DNA of 6,187 bases from CAYTOJ01 sp964439415 (GCA_964439415.1 CAYTOJ010000112.1:1-6187), one strand, 5' to 3'. Counted from the stretch's first letter, positions 1 to 6,187 are shown. Translations and numbers: made by a program. The notes: generated from the sequence alone by a model not told the origin.

Positions 1-1537
1 TCTTTTTCTCCAGATAATCGCTGTAGCCGCCCATGTAGCCTTCTATAACCGCATCACCTTCAAAGGCTAAAACCTTGGTGACGGTGCGATCCAGAAAGTC
101 ACGGTCATGACTTACCACTATCAGAACGCCGTTGTAATCGGCGAGAATTTCCTGGAGCATATCCAGAGTATCCATATCCAGGTCATTCGTTGGTTCGTCC
201 AGGATTAGAACATTGCCAGGCATCAGCAGCACTTTCGCCAGCATCAGGCGGTTCTGCTGGCCGCCGGAGAGCACACCCACCAGGTCACGGGCGATTTTTG
301 GATCAAACAGAAAGTCTTTCAAATAAGCGCATACATGCCGTTCCCGCTGCTTCTCACCACTGCCGATGCGCACATAATCCCCACCACCCGGGCAGAGGGT
401 TTTCCAGATGGTTTTATCAGGATTCAAACTGGTGCGGTTCTGGTCAAAGTAGGAAAATTCAACCGTTTTACCACGCGCTACCCGGCCTTCATCTGGCTCC
501 AGTTCACCCAGCATTAATTTCAGGAATGTGGACTTGCCGCTGCCGTTGCGTCCTAAAATTCCTATGCGATCCCCGCGCATGACCCTTAAGTTGAAGTTCT
601 TCAATATGGGGATGCTTCTACCGTCACCCCTTTGAAAGGACTTGGAAACATTTTTAAATTCGCAGACTATTTTGGAGACCTGCGCAGGTTCCAGCGGGTC
701 AAGCTCAATTGTTCGCATGGTCTGGTTGAACGCGGCTTTATCATTTTGAAGTCTCAATCGCAGCGCAACCAGTTCCCTCATGCGGCGCATGTTGCGCTTG
801 CGGCGGGCGGTAACGCCCCCTTGCGTCCAGTCTTCTTCAGCCTCCAGTTTCTTTTGCAGGTTTTGCAGCTCCCGCGCTTCCTGCTCGATTATCATCTCCG
901 CCCATTCCTCGAACTCCCGGTATCCTCTGGGGCTGGTGCGGATTCTCCCCCGGTCTATCCAGAAAACCTTGCGCGAGATATTAGCCAGGAATGTACGGTC
1001 GTGACTGACGCAGAGTAGTGCACCTCGGTAATTCTGAAGATACTTCTCCAGCCATTCTATGGCACTCAAATCAAGGTGATTGGTTGGCTCATCCAGCATC
1101 AGCACATCCGGCTCGGTCACCAGCGCCCGCGCCAGTGCGGCCCGTCTGAGTTGCCCGCCAGAGAGGCTGTTCATCACTGCCAAACCATCAAGCTCCAGCG
1201 GCTCTATCACCATGTCCGCCAGGTAGTTTTTATCCTCATTTCTATCTGCATCCGACAGGCCGCTCAGAACAAAATCCCGCACTGTGTCAAGGGGGGCAAA
1301 ACCCACCATCTGCTCCAGGTACCCTATATTCAATCCCGGAAGCTGGAAGCGCTTGCCTGCGTCCGGCTCCAGCTCCCCCGCGATCAGGCGCATTAATGTG
1401 GTTTTGCCGGAGCCGTTACGCCCCACCAGGCAGATTCTGTCCCGCTCCTGAATATGAATGGTGATATTATCAAATAGCAGTTTGCCGCCAATACTTAAAG
1501 ATACATCCTCTACGCTTGTTAAAACTCTCTCCGCCAT
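1..1537 (-). CDS. uup: ABC-F family ATPase, Uup type (3' end cut by window edge)
   Basis: I translated this strand by hand from the ATG at 1537-1535 and found 512 uninterrupted codons to the window edge, so the gene is intact here and only its C-terminus is missing. Two ABC ATPase domains are visible. The first has Walker A GRNGSGKTT (39-47), signature LSGGQ (125-129), LDEPTNHLD (148-156) and switch SHD (178-180). The second has GRNGSGKST (329-337), LSGGQ (423-427), LDEPTNDLD (446-454) and SHD (476-478). There are no membrane segments. The linker (about 205-290) carries the charged helix and the W-x-x-G-x-x-ARR-x-RN pattern (W237 to N248) typical of Uup; the NDLD in domain 2 also fits Uup. 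Known for the family: soluble ATPases acting on ribosomes or branched DNA; E. coli Uup affects precise transposon excision and usually has a C-terminal coiled coil, which would lie beyond the edge (family length about 600-640). It starts 8 bases after the hscA stop, implying cotranscription. Another ABC-F subfamily is possible but less likely. Confidence 0.93.
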   Translation of the reverse strand, partial: MAERVLTSVEDVSLSIGGKLLFDNITIHIQERDRICLVGRNGSGKTTLMRLIAGELEPDAGKRFQLPGLNIGYLEQMVGFAPLDTVRDFVLSGLSDADRNEDKNYLADMVIEPLELDGLAVMNSLSGGQLRRAALARALVTEPDVLMLDEPTNHLDLSAIEWLEKYLQNYRGALLCVSHDRTFLANISRKVFWIDRGRIRTSPRGYREFEEWAEMIIEQEARELQNLQKKLEAEEDWTQGGVTARRKRNMRRMRELVALRLRLQNDKAAFNQTMRTIELDPLEPAQVSKIVCEFKNVSKSFQRGDGRSIPILKNFNLRVMRGDRIGILGRNGSGKSTFLKLMLGELEPDEGRVARGKTVEFSYFDQNRTSLNPDKTIWKTLCPGGGDYVRIGSGEKQRERHVCAYLKDFLFDPKIARDLVGVLSGGQQNRLMLAKVLLMPGNVLILDEPTNDLDMDTLDMLQEILADYNGVLIVVSHDRDFLDRTVTKVLAFEGDAVIEGYMGGYSDYLEKK

Positions 1538-1543
1538 GAAGTG

Positions 1544-1547
1544 CCCT
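1544..1547 (-). promoter_or_regulatory. Ribosome-binding site of uup, overlapping the hscA stop codon
   Basis: On the minus strand AGGG sits 6 bases before the uup ATG, and its AG is shared with the TAG stop of hscA. A second purine stretch, AAAGG at 1555-1551, is 13 bases away and less well placed. The overlap supports translational coupling of uup to hscA and supports the ATG at 1537 as the start. Confidence 0.6.
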
Positions 1548-3267
1548 AGACCTTTGCGTTTGCAATATCCAACGCCAAATCGGCCACATTATGCCCAGTT
1601 ATGGCGTTTTTGATACCGGCATCCATGATTCTACCAGCGAAGATTTCTGCTTTTTCCTCCATTGATTTTAAAGCCTTTTGCATCTCTTCGCGGTCTGCAC
1701 CACGTATCTTGTCACGCAGGGTATGAATCGCCTGACTTAACGTTTCGCGCTCACTTTGCTCGATAAGCTCATTGTGCCTGTTTATCGCCCCCTCCAGGGC
1801 TAAAATGGCGCGCTCGCATTCGCTCCTGGTTTCCAGCAACAGCCTTTCCTGCATATCATTTGCTGCATTGGCGTGGGATTTTCTCAGCATCTCGCCGATT
1901 TCATCCAGACTCAGGCCGAAGGATGGTTTTACCTCAATACTCTGCACTGCGCCTGTGCTTTGCTCCCGCGCTGTGACTGCAAGTAACCCGTCCGCATCCA
2001 CTGTGAACACAACTTTTACCCGTGCCACGCCTGCGGGTAGAGCTGGAATGCCTTGTAGTTCAAATCTGGCCAGTGAACGGCAATCCCGCACCAGTTCCCG
2101 CTCCCCCTGCAAAACATGGATTACCATGCCGTTCTGGTTATCCTGATAGGTGGTGAATTCCTGAGAGCTTGAGGCAGGAATCGGCGTATTGCGATAGATG
2201 ATTTTCTCCACTATCCCGCCCATTGTCTCGAGTCCCAGCGACAGCGGCGTTACATCCAGCAGCAGGTTAGATGAACCAGTTGTCAGACCATCCGCCTGAA
2301 TTGCCGCGCCTCTGGCTACCGCTTCATCCGGATTAATATCACAAAGCGGCGGCTTACCGAAGAATTTTTCCACTTCCCGCAGCACCAGTGGCACGCGGGT
2401 GGAGCCGCCAACCATCACCACCCCCTGCACCTGATCCTTATTTATTTTTGCGTCAGCGAGTGCTCCAGCGGCAATCTCCAGCGTTCTTGCCACCAGCGGC
2501 GCTATTAATATATCAAATTCCTGCCTGAGATTGCCGCAGTCCACACCACTGCATATATCCTCTTTGATCTGCCGCGCCTTCAGCAGCAGTTCATCCCCAT
2601 CAGAAATTCCGGCAATAAGCGGTGATGCACTGGTGCTTAAATGCCCGGCCAGCAGTTTATCAAAATCATCGCCGCCCAGTTCCGTATCGCCCCCGGTTGC
2701 CAGTACCCGGAAAATGCCCTGGTCAAGTTTGAGCAGGGAGAAATCAAAAGTCCCGCCCCCTAAATCATATACCGCATAAAGCCCGGTCACACCTTTATCC
2801 AGTCCATATGCAACAGCGGCAGCGGTAGGTTCCGCCAGCAGGCGCAGCACTTCCAGCCCTGCTATCGCAGCAGCGGCTTTAGTAGCGGCTCTTGCGGCAT
2901 CGTCAAAATAAGCAGGCACGGTAATCACGGCTCTGGTGACTTCCTGCCCCAGGGCTTTTTCAGCTCTGGCGACGGCTTTTTTCAGTATATCGGCTGAAAC
3001 CTCAACCGGGCTAACCTGCCCTGTGGGGGTTTGTATCCTGATCCCGGCGTTTTTCATCAGGCGCTTAACTGAGCGTATTTTCTGCCCGTTATAATCAATC
3101 ACTGATGGCAGCAGGGCACTTCCATCCTCACCGCGCAGCACTTCCACCCCATCCCCGCGCTTTACCGCCACCACCGTGTTGGTAGTGCCAAGATCAATCC
3201 CCACGGCTGTAGTCTCTTCAGCATGGGGCAGCGGCGTTTGACCAGGCTCGTAAATATCAAGTAACAT
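1546..3267 (-). CDS. hscA: Fe-S cluster assembly chaperone HscA (Hsp70 family)
   Basis: This complete 573-residue protein is an Hsp70. The nucleotide-binding domain shows IDLGTTN (24-30), VPAYFDDAAR (117-126), AEPTAAAVAYG (145-155), DLGGGTFDF (168-176) and VGGSTRVP (286-293); the interdomain linker is LLLDVTPLSLG (335-345). The substrate-binding domain contains GERELVRDCRSLARF (388-402), a hallmark that separates HscA from DnaK; the helical lid runs from about 480 to the end. Known role: with HscB, ATP-driven release of Fe-S clusters from the scaffold IscU (LPPVK motif) in the cytoplasm. The start is well supported because the opening residues (MLLDIYEPGQ) resemble those of rickettsial HscA and an in-frame TAA lies 7 codons upstream. 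Odd points: it is shorter than E. coli HscA (about 616 residues), mainly because residues 59-85, in nucleotide-binding subdomain IB, are condensed; and hscB, iscU and fdx are not adjacent. uup follows directly; pdhA is divergent upstream. Confidence 0.95.
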   Translation of the reverse strand: MLLDIYEPGQTPLPHAEETTAVGIDLGTTNTVVAVKRGDGVEVLRGEDGSALLPSVIDYNGQKIRSVKRLMKNAGIRIQTPTGQVSPVEVSADILKKAVARAEKALGQEVTRAVITVPAYFDDAARAATKAAAAIAGLEVLRLLAEPTAAAVAYGLDKGVTGLYAVYDLGGGTFDFSLLKLDQGIFRVLATGGDTELGGDDFDKLLAGHLSTSASPLIAGISDGDELLLKARQIKEDICSGVDCGNLRQEFDILIAPLVARTLEIAAGALADAKINKDQVQGVVMVGGSTRVPLVLREVEKFFGKPPLCDINPDEAVARGAAIQADGLTTGSSNLLLDVTPLSLGLETMGGIVEKIIYRNTPIPASSSQEFTTYQDNQNGMVIHVLQGERELVRDCRSLARFELQGIPALPAGVARVKVVFTVDADGLLAVTAREQSTGAVQSIEVKPSFGLSLDEIGEMLRKSHANAANDMQERLLLETRSECERAILALEGAINRHNELIEQSERETLSQAIHTLRDKIRGADREEMQKALKSMEEKAEIFAGRIMDAGIKNAITGHNVADLALDIANAKV

Positions 3268-3282
3268 GATGTATCTGTTATA

Positions 3283-3287
3283 TCCTT
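3283..3287 (-). promoter_or_regulatory. Possible weak ribosome-binding site of hscA
   Basis: AAGGA on the minus strand is the only Shine-Dalgarno-like sequence upstream of hscA, but it is 15 bases from the ATG, longer than the usual 5-9. Either hscA initiates weakly or the site is not used. The start itself is supported by protein similarity, not by this site. Confidence 0.3.
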
Positions 3288-3357
3288 AGTGTTTTGCTAG
3301 GGAATACATGATTTAACTTATCGACGCAATTGTTGACGCAAAGCTCATTATGACATT

Positions 3358-3387
3358 ATTATACCGCTATCGTTTCAAGAGTTGGAA
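3358..3387 (-). promoter_or_regulatory. Candidate hscA-uup promoter
   Basis: The minus strand has a perfect TATAAT at 3363-3358, about 90 bases before the hscA ATG. The best hexamer at an acceptable distance is TTCCAA at 3387-3382 (18-base spacer), which is a poor -35. A better-looking TTGAAA at 3378-3373 is only 9 bases from TATAAT and so cannot pair with it in a standard sigma-70 promoter. CTTGAAA also resembles a heat-shock sigma -35, plausible for an Hsp70, but no matching CCCCAT-like -10 follows. The assignment rests mainly on the -10. Confidence 0.35.
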
Positions 3388-3426
3388 TTTTCTATGTGTC
3401 TTCGGCGGTATATCTTTTGTTTATTG

Positions 3427-3474
3427 AGGGGGGCGCACCCCCCGGCCTAAGGCCTCCCCCCTACGCGCTGGCGC
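3427..3474. repeat. GC-rich palindromic block with alternative hairpins
   Basis: A G6 tract (3428-3433) is followed by C6 at 3438-3443 (4-base loop CGCA) and by a second C6 at 3456-3461. Between the two C tracts lies GGCC-TAA-GGCC (3444-3454). A further short palindrome, GCGC-TG-GCGC, is at 3465-3474. The G tract, extended by A3427, can pair with the distal CCCCCCT, enclosing the GGCC hairpin, or with the proximal tract, but not both. Such compact GC palindromes between genes are typical of dispersed intergenic repeats; copies elsewhere in the genome cannot be seen from here. Confidence 0.6.
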
Positions 3475-3512
3475 AGGTCGCTACGCTCCAAAAAAGATGA
3501 TTCTTGAACTGC

Positions 3513-3571
3513 ATATACTGCTCGCGTATGAAGAGTGCGGATTCTTTGCAGTTATAACGCGAGCAGTATAT
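3513..3571. repeat. 15-bp perfect inverted repeat
   Basis: ATATACTGCTCGCGT at 3513-3527 is exactly the reverse complement of 3557-3571, with 29 bases between the arms. A competing pair, AACTGCA (3507-3513) and TGCAGTT (3547-3553), could form an alternative fold. The spacer includes AAGAGTGCG (3531-3539), an inverted copy of CGCACTCTT found in the hairpin at 3614-3654. No T-run follows either arm closely enough to make this a convincing intrinsic terminator. Confidence 0.7.
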
Positions 3572-3573
3572 AA

Positions 3574-3603
3574 GCGCATGGGGCTGGTGGGGCGGCCATG
3601 CGC
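3574..3603. repeat. 8-bp inverted repeat around a G-rich loop
   Basis: GCGCATGG at 3574-3581 is the reverse complement of CCATGCGC at 3596-3603; the 14-base loop is G-rich on the plus strand. It begins two bases after the preceding 15-bp inverted repeat, so the two would stack in a transcript or cruciform. It is short enough that chance is possible on its own; its place in a row of four palindromes makes it more credible. Confidence 0.45.
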
Positions 3604-3613
3604 AAAACATAAA

Positions 3614-3654
3614 AGATATACCTATCGCACTCTTGAAGTGCGATAGTTATATCT
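3614..3654. repeat. 18-bp near-perfect hairpin overlapping the pdhA promoter
   Basis: The arms 3614-3631 and 3637-3654 are complementary at 17 of 18 positions, with a 5-base loop CTTGA (3632-3636). The single mismatch is C3622 against T3646's partner position region, near the middle of the arm. The right arm overlaps the last bases of the candidate pdhA -35 and fills the spacer up to the -10. This placement suits an operator for a dimeric regulator; a DNA repeat or an RNA hairpin on a longer transcript are the alternatives. No T-tract follows on the plus strand; on the minus strand only TTTT follows, which is weak for a terminator. Confidence 0.7.
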
Positions 3655-3659
3655 ATAAC
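3633..3659 (+). promoter_or_regulatory. Candidate pdhA promoter
   Basis: TTGAAG (3633-3638) and TATAAC (3654-3659, one change from consensus) are 15 bases apart; shifting the -35 one base left gives CTTGAA with 16. Transcription would begin near 3666, leaving about 36 bases of leader. The spacing is on the short side, and the whole spacer is one arm of the 18-bp hairpin, so activity could depend on a DNA-binding regulator. Confidence 0.45.
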
Positions 3660-3690
3660 ATACAAAAATAACCGCTTTCTTCATACTTTT

Positions 3691-3696
3691 AAGAGA
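3691..3696 (+). promoter_or_regulatory. Likely ribosome-binding site of pdhA
   Basis: AAGAGA ends 5 bases before the ATG at 3702 and is an imperfect match to AAGGAG. It is the only purine-rich stretch in position and supports this ATG over the later internal methionines. Confidence 0.45.
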
Positions 3697-3701
3697 CCAT
3701 T

Positions 3702-4711
3702 ATGAATAAAACCAGCCGCAAAGAAGTATCAGTAGTTGAGGAAAGCAAAGGATCCAACGTTATAAAACAGGCCGAGGCGCTTAAGCTTTACAGGGATATG
3801 CTGCTGATCCGCCGTTTTGAGGAGAAAGCCGGGCAGTTATATGGCATGGGGCTGATAGCCGGTTTCTGCCACTTATATATCGGGCAGGAGGCGGTAGTGG
3901 TGGGAATGCAGGCGGCCATGAAGCAGGGGGACGGCGCAATCACCAGCTACCGGGATCATGGCCACTGTCTGGCATCGGGAATGGATCCCAAAGCGGTTAT
4001 GGCCGAGCTTACCGGGCGCGCCTTGGGGTGTTCCCGTGGCAAAGGCGGTTCCATGCATATGTTTGACATACCAAACCGCTTTTTCGGCGGTCATGGTATT
4101 GTCGGTGCGCAGGTTCCACTGGGGGCGGGTATTGCTTTTGCTAATAAATACCTTGGTAACGGTAATATATGCACCGCTTATTTTGGCGATGGATCAGTCA
4201 ATCAGGGGCAGGTGTATGAGACTTTCAACATGGCCTCGCTCTGGAAGCTGCCGGTGATTTTCGTGTGCGAGAATAACGAATACGGCATGGGCACTTCGGT
4301 CAAGCGCGCCAGTTCCTCCACTGAGCTGTATAAACGCGGCGAGCCATTCGGCATTCCAGGCCGTCAGGTGGATGGTACGGATGTTTTAAAAGTGCGTCAG
4401 GCCGCGCTGGAGGCGGTACAGGAAGCCAGAATCAACGGCCCCATATTGCTGGAGATGAAAACCTACCGCTATCGCGGCCATTCAATGTCTGACCCGGCAA
4501 AATACCGCACCAAGGAGGAAGTGGAAACTTACAAGGAAAAACATGAGCCAATAGAAAACTTCAAGAAATTCCTGTTTGAGCAGTCCTTCGCCACTGAGGA
4601 TGATTTAAAGGAAATGGAGAAGGATATAAAAGCAATAGTGAACGATGCTGCTGAATTCGCTAAAACCTCATCGGAGCCTGACAGCGCGGAATTATATACG
4701 GATGTTTATAC
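3702..4711 (+). CDS. pdhA: Pyruvate dehydrogenase E1 component, alpha subunit (3' end in gap)
   Basis: The 336 codons before the gap encode the thiamine-diphosphate-binding alpha subunit of a heterotetrameric (alpha2 beta2) E1, which decarboxylates pyruvate and passes the acetyl group to lipoyl-E2. Visible: FCHLYIGQEA (55-64) containing the active-site histidine H57, SYRDHGH (82-88), GCSRGKGGSMH (109-119) and the TPP/Mg motif from GDG (162-164) to NN (191-192). The phosphorylation-loop-like segment YRYRGHSMSDPAKYR is at 255-269. The ending SEPDSAELYTDVY (324-336) is the usual extreme C-terminus of alphaproteobacterial PdhA, so only a few residues are probably lost. It is a cytoplasmic enzyme of central metabolism. 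pdhB normally follows but would lie in or beyond the gap. The reading frame beyond 4711 belongs to other sequence: it runs antisense to the next gene. A branched-chain 2-oxoacid or acetoin E1 alpha is the alternative, but the motifs fit pyruvate best. Confidence 0.94.
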
Positions 4712-4811
4712 NNNNNNNNNNNNNNNNNNNNNNNNNNNNNNNNNNNNNNNNNNNNNNNNNNNNNNNNNNNNNNNNNNNNNNNNNNNNNNNNNNNNNNNNN
4801 NNNNNNNNNNN
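4712..4811. other. Assembly gap of 100 N
   Basis: Exactly 100 undetermined bases, the conventional placeholder for a scaffold gap of unknown size. It removes the end of pdhA and the C-terminal end of the gene on the other strand. True distance, order and even adjacency of the two flanks depend on how the scaffold was joined. Confidence 0.97.
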
Positions 4812-6187
4812 CCGCGTGAATCATTGGCAACTAATGCAACCTTATCAGTGCTGGCAGTCAGGGTTTTAAGCTCAAAGGCGTTATTATCAATCGTGGAGAG
4901 AAAATTAACGCCTGGCTCACCGGGAACGCTTAGTGAGACCACGCCTTGATTATCCAGTCCCAGTTTTCCTTCATAATGATTTTTCACGTGCTCCAGCGTG
5001 ACATCGCGGCTGTTGCCATCCGGCATTACCATGCTCACACGGTTGTGCTTTGGGGAGGTGATGACAACTCCATCCCCCTGTTTTTTCATGTATGCTGGTT
5101 TTTCTTCCAGTTCAGGCTCCCGCAGCAACCAATGTATGATATTCTTCACCAGTGCACGGTATGGCGCGCCGCCTTCATGCCCACGCGCCCACAGCCAGGC
5201 CTGATCGCTCATCAGTGCCGCTACGCGCCCGCGCCCCATATCATTCACCAGAAGCAGCGGTTTGGCATCCGGCGTTTGCAGCAAAGTCCGCGCCCCATTT
5301 GAAGCTGTAGCCTCCACCACCCTGTACCAGGAGCCAAGAGCCGCCGAATAACCGGCCAGCGGCGCGGTAATGGGAGATTGCGCGCCTTCCGTGCTTAAAA
5401 TGGCTGTAAATTTCTGCGTACTTGATTTCAGGAATGGCTTGAATGGCAAAATACTCGCAAAATCCGGCTGAACAAACATGGCGGAATAATCCGCCATATC
5501 ACCCGCAACCAGCAGCAATGAGCCACCATTTTTAACAAAGGCCGCCATATTTTTCAGGTAAAGTTCAGATATTCCCGGATTTTCAGGGAACTGGTCAATA
5601 ATCACCAGGTCAAACTTTTTCAGCCTCTCGCCGAACAGTTCCCCCACCGGAAATGGTATCAGGGATAGCTCCGCACCTGGGACTCGGTTATCATCCATTA
5701 TGTTCCTGAGAATATTAAAATGCACCAGGTCAATCGCCGGATCAGCCTTCAGATAATTACGCCATACCCGTTGCCCGGCGTACACCTTGCCGGTTACCAG
5801 CAGTGCCTTCACCCGCTCCCTCGCTGCCCGCACCGTTACCAGCTCTGAATTATTAGCCTGTGATAGTTCACCCGGCAGATGCTCCAGATCAAAACGGAAA
5901 CTGTTATTTCCCGGGTGCTTCAGTTTAACGTTTACCGCCTGTTTCTGATTAGGCGTTACATGATGCGTATCCACCACGCCCTTATCATCGGTAATACTGA
6001 GCTTCAGCTTCTCCGCTTTATCGCCATTACTATGCGCCACCAGTTCAACTGCGATGGAATCATCCACCAGGCCGCGTTTGTTATAGTTCAGTATTTCCAG
6101 GCGGATGTCCCGCTCATCAGACTTTTTTGTAACAATGAAATGAACCGGGCGGCTGCCAAGCAGGCGTTTAAAGCTGCTTGAATCATC
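4812..6187 (-). CDS. GATase-fold protein of the alphaproteobacterial BatA/DUF4159-associated type, partial at both ends
   Basis: The frame is open from 6187 to the gap: 458 full codons. Because it is open to the right edge, the GTG at 6067 is internal and is not the start. From the amino end of the piece I see a beta-rich, Ig-like stretch (about 15-115), then a class I glutamine amidotransferase-like domain with FDLVIID (192-198) and GGSLLLVAGD (221-230). Next come the conserved SDQAWLWARG (327-336), an amphipathic helix IIHWLLREPELEE (350-362), and a further beta-rich tail. I recognise this order from alphaproteobacterial membrane proteins annotated as glutamine amidotransferase, usually near MoxR, DUF58 and DUF4159 genes; their N-terminal membrane helices would lie beyond the window. 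The expected nucleophile cysteine is absent, and the piece has no cysteine at all, so catalysis as an amidotransferase is unlikely and a periplasmic location is plausible (inference). The exact function is unknown. Confidence 0.78.

Larger units (their letters stand above)
3367..3646. repeat. Mirror-image three-block repeat flanking the intergenic core
   Basis: The hscA side and the pdhA side carry the same blocks in the same order relative to each gene. AAAAGATATACC is at 3611-3622 on plus and at 3418-3407 on minus (12 of 12). ACTCTTGAA is at 3629-3637 on plus and 3382-3374 on minus (9 of 9). CGATAG is at 3641-3646 on plus and 3372-3367 on minus (6 of 6). Distances between block 1 and block 2 differ (6 against 24 bases), while blocks 2 and 3 are 3 and 1 bases apart. 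I infer either shared regulatory sites for both promoters or the decayed inverted ends of an inserted element. Confidence 0.55.
3268..3701. other. Divergent hscA/pdhA intergenic region rich in inverted repeats
   Basis: I see no gene in these 434 bases. Nearest each gene the sequence is AT-rich and promoter-like; the middle (about 3426-3610) holds a GC-rich palindromic block and further inverted repeats, listed separately. No tRNA, rRNA, CRISPR or transposase fragment was recognised. Because both flanking genes read outward, there is no need for a terminator here, so the dense secondary structure needs another explanation: a dispersed palindromic repeat, a small RNA, or regulatory sites for the two genes. 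Confidence 0.75.

Noticed and set aside
190..1396. Several plus-strand open frames of 60-130 codons opposite the ABC-F gene
   Set aside because: They are antisense to uup, whose frame is continuous and carries all ABC motifs; their translations show no recognisable domain.
1..1537. Possible frameshift or pseudogene in the ABC-F gene
   Set aside because: Codon-by-codon translation from 1537 to 1 shows no stop and every motif of both ATPase domains in one frame; only the window edge truncates it.
3490..3571. Rho-independent terminator on the minus strand
   Set aside because: The 15-bp arms are followed by 17 bases before the six-T run, and no gene ends upstream that would need it.
3407..3622. 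A complete MITE bounded by the 12-bp inverted repeat
   Set aside because: No matching target-site duplication flanks the repeats and no transposase remnant is present; kept only as a possibility in the findings.
4706..4949. Apparent extension of the pdhA frame through the gap to 4949
   Set aside because: The frame runs through N bases and then antisense to the GATase-like gene; its residues do not resemble PdhA, whose normal C-terminus is already reached before the gap.
4946..5302. Plus-strand open frames at 4946-5302 and 5879-6181
   Set aside because: Both are antisense to the long minus-strand gene and show no domain, start context or conservation signal.
6065..6067. GTG at 6067-6065 as the start of the GATase-like gene
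   Set aside because: The same frame stays open for 40 more codons to the window edge with protein-like sequence, so this codon is internal.

Overview
The window reads as a mostly housekeeping segment of an alphaproteobacterial chromosome. The evidence is an HscA of the kind found in ISC-using (Rickettsiales-like or early-branching) Alphaproteobacteria, a stand-alone pyruvate dehydrogenase E1 alpha subunit of the alphaproteobacterial PdhA type, an ABC-F ATPase of the Uup type, and a GATase-fold protein whose SDQ-WLW-RG core I know mainly from alphaproteobacterial membrane proteins beside MoxR/DUF58/DUF4159 genes. Base composition looks moderate, so this is not an extremely AT-rich endosymbiont. 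Genus and even order cannot be fixed from the window. The 100-N gap marks it as a scaffold from a draft or metagenome assembly.

Layout: (1) 1-1537, minus strand, uup, intact from its start codon but cut by the left edge. (2) 1546-3267, minus strand, hscA, complete; its stop codon lies 8 bases before the uup start and overlaps the uup ribosome-binding site, so the two genes are very probably one transcript. (3) 3268-3701, a gene-free divergent region packed with inverted repeats and with promoter-like sequences facing both ways. (4) 3702-4711, plus strand, pdhA, open up to the gap and probably missing only its last few residues. (5) 4712-4811, exactly 100 N. (6) 4812-6187, minus strand, an internal piece of a cysteine-free GATase-fold protein cut by both the gap and the right edge.

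Functionally, HscA is the Hsp70 of Fe-S cluster transfer, PdhA feeds pyruvate into the TCA cycle (the E3 and downstream enzymes include cofactor- and Fe-S-dependent steps), and Uup is a nucleic-acid/ribosome-associated ATPase. Their adjacency suggests growth-related housekeeping rather than one pathway. HscA is unusual in lacking its normal partners (hscB, iscU, fdx) on either side.

I found no clear new defence, mobile or biosynthetic system. The part least explained by known features is the 434-bp hscA/pdhA intergenic region: four successive inverted repeats, a G6 tract able to pair with either of two C6 tracts, and a three-block pattern present in mirror image on the hscA side and the pdhA side. 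It could be a dispersed palindromic repeat, a structured RNA, or a shared divergent operator; the sequence alone does not decide.
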